Part shown: positions 6,093-11,137 of the stretch, piece after piece
Position numbering within the stretch: position 1 is the first letter of the stretch
Layout of the letters: each line of letters opens with the position of its first letter
NCBI GenBank assembly: GCA_002068375.1
Contig: MVZL01000023.1
Span: 1 to 11,137, forward strand
Source: Tenericutes bacterium ADurb.BinA155
GTDB taxonomy: Bacteria > Bacillota_I > Bacilli_A > RFN20 > CAG-826
Direction of reading: 5' to 3'
Length of the DNA stretch: 11,137 nt
Translations under genes and position numbers: made by a program
Notes under the pieces: generated by a model
Database searches by the model: none
What the model was told of the DNA's origin: nothing
What the model saw: only the letters and a program-made list of their open reading frames with translations

Positions 6093-8367
6093 ACTTAAAA
6101 ATGCCGTCAAGGTCTATCGTCGGGCCAAAGGCCCCGCCGTCACTGCGCTGAATAACGTTTCCTTTATCTTACCGGAGAATGGTCTCGTCTTCATCCTAGG
6201 CAAATCCGGTTCGGGTAAGTCGACCTTGCTTAACGTTTTGGGCGGTCTCGATTCCTTGACGGAAGGAGATTTCCTCGTTGACGGGACTTCAACCCGGCAC
6301 TTCAAACCTTCTGACTTCGATCACTATCGAGCCGAGACGGTCGGCTTCGTCTTCCAGTCCTACAACCTCCTGCCCCATCTTGATGTCGGGGGGAACGTCG
6401 CCCTCGGGCTTCAGCTTTCGGGCGGGGGTGGCCCGGCTGAGGATACTGCCGTCGCTAAAGCCCTTGAAGAAGTGGGACTCCAAGGTTACCAGAAAGTTCA
6501 GGTCAATGAGCTTTCGGGGGGCCAGAAGCAGCGGGTTGCGATTGCCCGAGCTTTGGTCAAAGGGTCCCGCCTGATCTTGGCCGACGAGCCGACCGGCGCG
6601 CTCGATAGCGAAACTGGAGCCGAGATTTTTTCCTTGCTGAAATCTTTGAGCGCTTCCCGCCTCGTCATCGTGGTTTCCCACGACCGCGAGTCGGCGGAGC
6701 GTTATGGCGATCGCATCATTGAGATCAAAGATGGAAGCATCACCTCGGATCGGACGATTCATTTGAATATTCCTTGTGAAAAGACCATCCCTCCGAAACG
6801 GTCCAAAGTCGGGAGAACGCCTCTTAAGGCCATGATCAAGATGGCCTTTTCTTCGTTCCGACATAAGCCGATCCGATTAGGCGCGACCCTTTTGCTCTCG
6901 CTTTCGGCTTTATCCTTATTTGGCGTCGTCGCCTGCACCGTGACGTATAGTCCGAAAAAAGCCTTTATCGAAAGCTATCAGCGAACTGATACGACCAGTT
7001 TCTCTTTCCAAAAGCCGGTCGGGGGGGATTATGTCCTGCCGACACGGGGCTGTTTCTCCGATGATGAACTGGCTTTGTTTTCCAAGCAATATGGTTTCAC
7101 GGCGAAGGGCCAGATTGGTCCTCGGGACTATGTTTATTTAGCTTCTGGTGGAGATGCGGCCAAAGAAGAGTCTGGCTTTACTTCTCCGAAGTCAGGGAGC
7201 GTTCTTTATGATGGGGAGTGGCATTTTAAAATCGCAATCAGTTCCCAAGAGGGGCTGGGCGATTTTGGCTGCAAAAAGAGTATGCTGGCGGGCGTTTATC
7301 CCACCGATACCTCATCGATCGCCGTTTCTTCGGTTTTTTATGAGACGGCGAAACGTTGCGGTTACTACTGGAACACCCCAAGCGATACGACGACCGATCC
7401 TTGGACTTATAGCACCCACACCCTCACAGAAAGTGATTTGGCAACGCCCCAAGCCTTCTTGGCCGCGAAGCCTTATTACGCGGTCGAGGTCAAAGCGGAA
7501 GGGAAAACCACGGGGACTTATTTGAGCTTCCCGATCGTTGGGATTGTCTCGCCTCAATCTTCATTTGAACAATTCGCGGTTTTGGATCGCTATAAATCGA
7601 ACGAATATCCTAGCTCTGATAGCAGCGATTACGATGCCTTTCAAAAGGCCAATCCCGTTTTCAACTCTTACTCTTGGAGCATGCCCTTTCGGGTTTGCTT
7701 TGCTCAGCCCGGCTTTTGGGACCAGTTTGTTGCTCCCTTCGGGCAAAAGGTCGATTCCTCGCTTCCTCTCTATGACTATGCCTTTGCCTACCATGGGCTC
7801 GATGAAAAAAGTTTAAGCACGCTCTACCACGATTATGACCTCTGGCATGTTGGTGACCACTACAAGGAGTCAGAATGGCTCTATAGTTTCACGGAATTTT
7901 CCGAAAATGGTCTTAATAGCGGTGGTGGTTCTTTCTGGCAAGGGAATCAAGTTATTTCTTTTTATGGCGGTATCTTGTGTTCTATTGCTTTAGGGATCGG
8001 GGCCTTCGCCGCGCTGCTGCTCGCGACCTTCATCGCTTCCTCCGTTTCGTATCAGAAACGGCAGATCGGGATCTTACGGGCTTTAGGCGGAAGCAGTGGG
8101 GGGACCTATCTCACCTTCCAAATCGAAGCGTGGCTCGTGAGCGGAGTCTCCACCTTTTTCGCGATGATCGTCTCCGCGATCTTGGCTCATGTCCTTTCGG
8201 GGTATTTCATGACGAGTTTCGGGGTCGGGTTCTCCGTGTTTCCCTATTCGATATGGGTGGTGCTGATCTTATTGGCTTTTGCTTTCGCGGTTTCAAGCTT
8301 GGCTTGCGCGATTCCTTGCTGGCTGGCCGCCCGAAAGAAGCCGGTCGATCTACTCCAAGAAGAATAG
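6085..8367 (+). CDS. MacB/FtsX-type ABC transporter, fused ATPase and permease
   Basis: This 760-residue protein joins an ATPase to an FtsX-type permease. The ATPase domain (about 1-230) has Walker A GKSGSGKS (39-46), the Q-loop glutamine Q91, signature LSGGQ (143-147), Walker B LILADEP (163-169) and the H-loop histidine H199, so it should hydrolyse ATP. A membrane helix follows at about 266-286, then an extracytoplasmic domain of some 340 residues, then three helices at about 628-652, 682-705 and 723-748. The segment after the second helix, SSVSYQKRQIGILRALGGSS, is the conserved FtsX-domain loop. This is the MacB topology. Family members act as mechanotransducers or exporters of peptides, lipoproteins or antimicrobials, or in peptide sensing and resistance (BceAB). 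The outer domain is larger than I expect for MacB, contains four cysteines and has no family I can name. The gene is last in its operon and is followed by a strong terminator. Substrate is unknown. Confidence 0.95.
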   Translation: MLELKNAVKVYRRAKGPAVTALNNVSFILPENGLVFILGKSGSGKSTLLNVLGGLDSLTEGDFLVDGTSTRHFKPSDFDHYRAETVGFVFQSYNLLPHLDVGGNVALGLQLSGGGGPAEDTAVAKALEEVGLQGYQKVQVNELSGGQKQRVAIARALVKGSRLILADEPTGALDSETGAEIFSLLKSLSASRLVIVVSHDRESAERYGDRIIEIKDGSITSDRTIHLNIPCEKTIPPKRSKVGRTPLKAMIKMAFSSFRHKPIRLGATLLLSLSALSLFGVVACTVTYSPKKAFIESYQRTDTTSFSFQKPVGGDYVLPTRGCFSDDELALFSKQYGFTAKGQIGPRDYVYLASGGDAAKEESGFTSPKSGSVLYDGEWHFKIAISSQEGLGDFGCKKSMLAGVYPTDTSSIAVSSVFYETAKRCGYYWNTPSDTTTDPWTYSTHTLTESDLATPQAFLAAKPYYAVEVKAEGKTTGTYLSFPIVGIVSPQSSFEQFAVLDRYKSNEYPSSDSSDYDAFQKANPVFNSYSWSMPFRVCFAQPGFWDQFVAPFGQKVDSSLPLYDYAFAYHGLDEKSLSTLYHDYDLWHVGDHYKESEWLYSFTEFSENGLNSGGGSFWQGNQVISFYGGILCSIALGIGAFAALLLATFIASSVSYQKRQIGILRALGGSSGGTYLTFQIEAWLVSGVSTFFAMIVSAILAHVLSGYFMTSFGVGFSVFPYSIWVVLILLAFAFAVSSLACAIPCWLAARKKPVDLLQEE

Positions 8368-8376
8368 GGGTTTTGG

Positions 8377-8413
8377 CCCGGGAGTCTTTGGGATGACTTC
8401 CGGGTTTTCTTTT
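8377..8413 (+). terminator. Intrinsic terminator after the ABC transporter
   Basis: A 10-bp stem (8377-8386 with 8395-8404, one G-T wobble) closes an 8-base loop and is followed by TTTTCTTTT at 8405-8413. It begins 9 bases after the transporter stop and isolates the inserted block from the str operon promoter about 100 bases downstream. Bases 8414-8513 hold no gene that I can support, only T/C-rich sequence. Confidence 0.9.
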
Positions 8414-8513
8414 GGCGGGGTTTTTCCCTTCTCTCCCCAGGGAGTTTTCGCCCTTTTGCCTTCTTAAAATCGACTGGGGTTTCTTTCGATTCAAAAGGAC
8501 ATTCATTTCGATG

Positions 8514-8542
8514 TTGACAAGGCTTTTGCCCCCGCGTATTAT
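8514..8542 (+). promoter_or_regulatory. Sigma-A promoter of the str operon
   Basis: A perfect -35 box TTGACA (8514-8519), a 17-base spacer and a -10 box TATTAT (8537-8542) predict transcription from about 8548-8550. This is a strong housekeeping promoter, fitting for ribosomal protein genes, and makes rpsL-rpsG-fusA independent of the upstream block. Confidence 0.9.
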
Positions 8543-8553
8543 CTTCCACGGAC

Positions 8554-8607
8554 GTAAATAAAGGGCGAAAGCGCCATTTTATTTACCCCGGTGCTCGACA
8601 CACCGGG
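8554..8607 (+). promoter_or_regulatory. Structured 5' leader of the str operon, two adjacent hairpins
   Basis: Just after the predicted transcription start, 8554-8562 (GTAAATAAA) pairs with 8578-8586 (TTTATTTAC). It is topped by GGCG/CGCC (8564-8567 with 8572-8575), with a G-T pair and one bulged A between. The next base begins a second hairpin, CCCGGTG (8587-8593) with CACCGGG (8601-8607) and a 7-base loop. CACAC at 8599-8603 could instead pair with GTGTG at 8612-8616. No T-run follows, so this is not an attenuator-type terminator; it could bind a ribosomal protein, protect the 5' end, or control access to the ribosome site at 8628-8633. The pairing is read directly; the regulatory role is inferred. 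Confidence 0.6.
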
Positions 8608-8627
8608 AATTGTGTGCAAGAAAACAA

Positions 8628-8633
8628 AAGGAG
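8628..8633 (+). promoter_or_regulatory. Ribosome binding site that sets the rpsL start
   Basis: AAGGAG stands 9 bases before ATG 8643. It excludes the longer in-frame reading from 8610, which would run through this site and add 11 residues in front of the conserved MPTINQLVR start. Confidence 0.9.
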
Positions 8634-8642
8634 AAAACACAA

Positions 8643-9062
8643 ATGCCAACGATTAACCAATTGGTTAGACAGGGCCGCCAGAGCGCGACCAAGAAGTCCA
8701 AGACCCCGGCGTTAGGAAAACGCTGGAACTCTTTGACCAAGAAGAACACGAACCAGCCGTCCGCTCAGAAGCGCGGCGTCTGCACCCGTGTCGGAACGAT
8801 GACCCCGAAGAAGCCGAACTCGGCGTTACGGAAGTACGCTCGTGTCCGCCTTTCTAACGGCTACGAAGTCACCGCCTACATCGGCGGAGAAGGCCACAAC
8901 CTTCAGGAACACAGCACCGTGATGATTCGCGGCGGCCGTGTCAAGGATTTACCGGGCGTTCGTTATCACATCATTCGGGGCTGCCTCGATTGCGCTGGTA
9001 TCGAAGCGCGGCGTCAAGGCCGGAGCCAATACGGCACCAAGAAGCCGAAAGCCGCTAAATAA
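8643..9062 (+). CDS. rpsL: 30S ribosomal protein S12
   Basis: S12 sits at the decoding centre of the small ribosomal subunit and governs decoding accuracy. The product is 139 residues, a normal length for Gram-positive S12, including the ~14-residue insertion before QKRGVCTRV that E. coli lacks. [11 protein letters not shown] is intact with K56 (E. coli K42), and [13 protein letters not shown] is intact with K101 (E. coli K87). Both classical streptomycin-resistance positions are therefore wild type, and D102, the possible methylthiolation site, is kept. The C-terminus [12 protein letters not shown] is the typical basic tail. It is the first gene of the str operon, behind its own promoter and leader; the stop overlaps the ribosome site of rpsG. 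Confidence 0.99.
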   Translation: MPTINQLVRQGRQSATKKSKTPALGKRWNSLTKKNTNQPSAQKRGVCTRVGTMTPKKPNSALRKYARVRLSNGYEVTAYIGGEGHNLQEHSTVMIRGGRVKDLPGVRYHIIRGCLDCAGIEARRQGRSQYGTKKPKAAK

Positions 9063-9076
9063 GGAGATAAACAACA

Positions 9077-9547
9077 ATGCCAAGAAAAGGTTCAGTCGCC
9101 AAACGGGACGTTTTACCGGATCCTGTTTACAATTCGAAACTCGTCACTCGTCTCATCAACCGCGTCATGTACGATGGCAAACGTGGCACCGCGCAGACCA
9201 TCATCTACAAGGCCTTCAAAGAAATCGAAGAGAAGACCAAGAAACCCGCGATCGACGTCTTCGCCACCGCGGTCAATAACATCATGCCGGAAGTCGAACT
9301 CAAGGTTCGTCGGATCGGCGCGGCCAACTATCAGGTCCCGGTCGAAGTTACGCCGGAACGGAAGCAGACCTTAGGGTTACGTTGGCTCGTGAGCTATGCC
9401 CGTCTCCGTGGCGAAAAGACCATGGAAGACAAGCTCGCTGGCGAAATCATCGATGCCGCGAATGGCACCGGCGGCTCCGTCAAGAAGAAGGAAGACGTTC
9501 ACAAGATGGCCGAAGCCAATAAGGCTTACGCCCACTTCCGCTGGTAA
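9077..9547 (+). CDS. rpsG: 30S ribosomal protein S7
   Basis: S7 nucleates assembly of the 30S head by binding 16S rRNA and lines the E site. The 156-residue product has the family's normal length and wording: [20 protein letters not shown] at the start, the [24 protein letters not shown] centre, [19 protein letters not shown], and [13 protein letters not shown] at the end. ATG 9077 follows AAGGAG (9061-9066), which overlaps the rpsL stop codon; the gap to rpsL is only 14 bases, so the two are probably translated together. In E. coli S7 represses its operon at the rpsL-rpsG junction; this junction is too short to hold that structure, so any autoregulation would have to act elsewhere, for example in the leader. 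Confidence 0.99.
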   Translation: MPRKGSVAKRDVLPDPVYNSKLVTRLINRVMYDGKRGTAQTIIYKAFKEIEEKTKKPAIDVFATAVNNIMPEVELKVRRIGAANYQVPVEVTPERKQTLGLRWLVSYARLRGEKTMEDKLAGEIIDAANGTGGSVKKKEDVHKMAEANKAYAHFRW

Positions 9548-9562
9548 TAAGGAGGATTCCCA

Positions 9563-11137
9563 ATGGCAGATACACAAAATAGCGAACTCGAGATCAAAGA
9601 GACAGAAGTCTACGATCTCCCGCACACCCGCAACATCGGGATCATGGCGCACATCGACGCGGGCAAAACCACGACCTCAGAGCGCATCCTCTATTACACC
9701 GGGCGCACCCACAAGATCGGCGAAGTCCACGAAGGCGCGGCCGTCATGGACTGGATGGCCGAGGAACAGGAACGTGGCATCACGATCACCTCTTCCGCAA
9801 CCACCTGCTTCTGGAAAGGCAACCGGATCAACTTAATCGACACCCCGGGGCACGTCGACTTCACCGTTGAAGTCGAACGCTCCCTCCGTGTTCTCGATGG
9901 TGCGGTCACCGTCCTCGACTCCAAAAACGGCGTCGAGCCTCAGACCGAAACCGTGTGGCGCCAAGGCACCAAGTATGGCGTTCCGAGAATCGTCTTCTGC
10001 AACAAGATGGACGCGACCGGCGCTGACTTCGATATGTGCCTCGCTTCCCTCAAAGAGAGATTAGCGGCCAACGCTCCCGCCATTCAATGCCCGATCGGCA
10101 AAGAAGGCGATTTCCGCGGCTGCATCGATATCATCAATCGCGTCGGCTATCTTTATACCGACAACAAGGATGATGCTCCGAAGCAGATCGAAGTCCCGGC
10201 CGAACTCAAGGACAAAGTCGAAGCTTATCGGATGACCCTCATCGAGAAACTCGCCAACTTTGACGATGATCTCATGATGATGGTTCTCGATGGCCAAGAT
10301 GTCCCGGTCGACCTCATCAAGAAAACCATCCGTAAAGCCGTTTTGACCGGAACGTTCTTCCCGGTCCTCTGCGGATCCGCTTACAAGAACAAGTGCATTC
10401 AGCCCTTGCTCGACGCTGTCATCGACTATCTGCCGTCCCCGATCGATATTCCGGGCGAAAAAGGCATGCTCGATGAAAAGCCCTATGTTTGCGAAGCGAC
10501 CGATAACAAGCCCTTCGTTGGCCTGGCCTTCAAAATCGCGACCGATCCCTTCGTGGGCCGGCTCGCCTATGTCCGGGTCTATCAGGGTGTCCTGAAGTCC
10601 GGAAGCTACGTTGAAAACAGTTCGCGCGGCACGACCGAGCGAATCGCTCGTCTCGTTCTCATGCACGCCAACCATCGTCAGGAAGTCAGCGTTCTCCACG
10701 CTGGCGAAATCGGCGCGGTCGTCGGCTTAAAGGCCACGACCACCGGCGATACCCTCTGCGATGAAAGCTGCCCAGTCGTTCTTGAAAAGCTCGTCTTCCC
10801 CGAACCCGTCCTTGAAGAGGCGGTGGAGCCGAAGACCAAAGCCGATCAGGAAAAGATGGGCGTTGCCCTCACCAAACTCGCCGAAGAGGATCCGACCTTC
10901 CGCGTCCATACGGACCAAGAAACCGGTCAGACCATCATCGCCGGCGTCGGCGAACTTCAGCTCGACGTTCTCGTCGAACGGATGCGCCGCGAATTCGGAG
11001 TCGAAGTCAATGTCGGCGCCCCGCAGGTCAACTACCGCGAGACGATCCGGAAGACTGGCGAGACCGAAGGTCGCTACATCAAGCAGACCGGCGGCCACGG
11101 CCAATATGGCGATGTGTGGATTCGCTTTGAACCGAAC
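9563..11137 (+). CDS. fusA: Translation elongation factor G, 3'-truncated by the window
   Basis: EF-G is the GTPase that drives ribosomal translocation and, with RRF, recycling. ATG 9563 follows AAGGAGG (9549-9555) and lies 15 bases after the rpsG stop; 525 residues are visible of the usual ~690-700, with no stop before the edge. The GTPase motifs are complete: G1 AHIDAGKT (29-36), switch I RGITIT, G3 DTPGH (93-97), G4 NKMD (147-150) and G5 GSA (271-273). Domain II ([19 protein letters not shown]) and domain III ([14 protein letters not shown]) follow, and domain IV begins at the right edge ([14 protein letters not shown]). The N-terminus has about 12 more residues before [10 protein letters not shown] than B. 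subtilis-type EF-G, several of them acidic. The wording is that of canonical EF-G rather than a TetM-type protection protein. A tuf gene would be expected next. Confidence 0.98.
   Translation, partial: MADTQNSELEIKETEVYDLPHTRNIGIMAHIDAGKTTTSERILYYTGRTHKIGEVHEGAAVMDWMAEEQERGITITSSATTCFWKGNRINLIDTPGHVDFTVEVERSLRVLDGAVTVLDSKNGVEPQTETVWRQGTKYGVPRIVFCNKMDATGADFDMCLASLKERLAANAPAIQCPIGKEGDFRGCIDIINRVGYLYTDNKDDAPKQIEVPAELKDKVEAYRMTLIEKLANFDDDLMMMVLDGQDVPVDLIKKTIRKAVLTGTFFPVLCGSAYKNKCIQPLLDAVIDYLPSPIDIPGEKGMLDEKPYVCEATDNKPFVGLAFKIATDPFVGRLAYVRVYQGVLKSGSYVENSSRGTTERIARLVLMHANHRQEVSVLHAGEIGAVVGLKATTTGDTLCDESCPVVLEKLVFPEPVLEEAVEPKTKADQEKMGVALTKLAEEDPTFRVHTDQETGQTIIAGVGELQLDVLVERMRREFGVEVNVGAPQVNYRETIRKTGETEGRYIKQTGGHGQYGDVWIRFEPN

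Noticed and set aside
8433..8448. A second small hairpin (CTCC-CCAG-GGAG followed by TTTT) after the main transporter terminator
   Set aside because: A 4-bp stem is too weak to call; the 10-bp terminator at 8377-8413 already explains termination.
8610..8642. A longer S12 with 11 extra N-terminal residues
   Set aside because: The extension runs through the AAGGAG ribosome site; ATG 8643 gives the conserved S12 start.
10061..11104. Two long minus-strand open frames (10061-10699 and 10727-11104) opposite fusA
   Set aside because: They mirror intact EF-G coding sequence and show no family features; they are antisense shadows of biased codon use.
1..11137. Mobile-element genes, tRNA or rRNA genes, CRISPR arrays and long direct repeats
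   Set aside because: None was seen on either strand when reading through the window; the inserted block has no transposase, integrase or recognisable attachment site.

Overview
The window is most likely chromosomal DNA of a Gram-positive, Mollicutes- or Erysipelotrichia-like member of the Bacilli (Bacillota). The clues are an RpsL with the Gram-positive insertion and a Mollicutes-like wording ([11 protein letters not shown]), the rpoC to rpsL-rpsG-fusA gene neighbourhood, strong Shine-Dalgarno sequences (AAGGAG, AGGAGG) and a textbook sigma-A promoter. TGA is used as a stop (rpoC, the protease gene and the 43-codon ORF), so this is standard code 11 and not the Mycoplasma code. The assignment rests on sequence wording remembered from these families, not on a search. 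Every supported gene is on the + strand.

Layout: (1) bases 2-3028 hold the 3' three quarters of rpoC, closed by a strong intrinsic terminator. (2) Bases 3110-8367 hold a block of five genes, none of them informational: a secreted or lipid-anchored M6 metalloprotease; then, behind an extended -10 promoter, an ECF-like sigma factor, a one-TM protein in the anti-sigma position, a 43-codon ORF, and a fused ATPase-permease of MacB/FtsX type. The block ends at a second strong intrinsic terminator. (3) A 275-bp gap carries a TTGACA-N17-TATTAT promoter and a 5' leader with two back-to-back hairpins. (4) The str operon follows: rpsL, rpsG and the first 525 codons of fusA, which runs off the right edge.

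The main point of interest is the block inserted between rpoC and rpsL, where many Bacilli have only a small L7Ae-like gene (ybxF). Its gene order (sigma, membrane protein, microORF, exporter) suggests a self-contained envelope-sensing or peptide-export unit: the membrane protein would hold the sigma factor until an extracytoplasmic signal arrives, and the transporter would be an output or part of the sensor. This role is inferred; the domain calls behind it are read from the sequence. The str operon has its own promoter, so the insertion need not disturb ribosomal protein expression.
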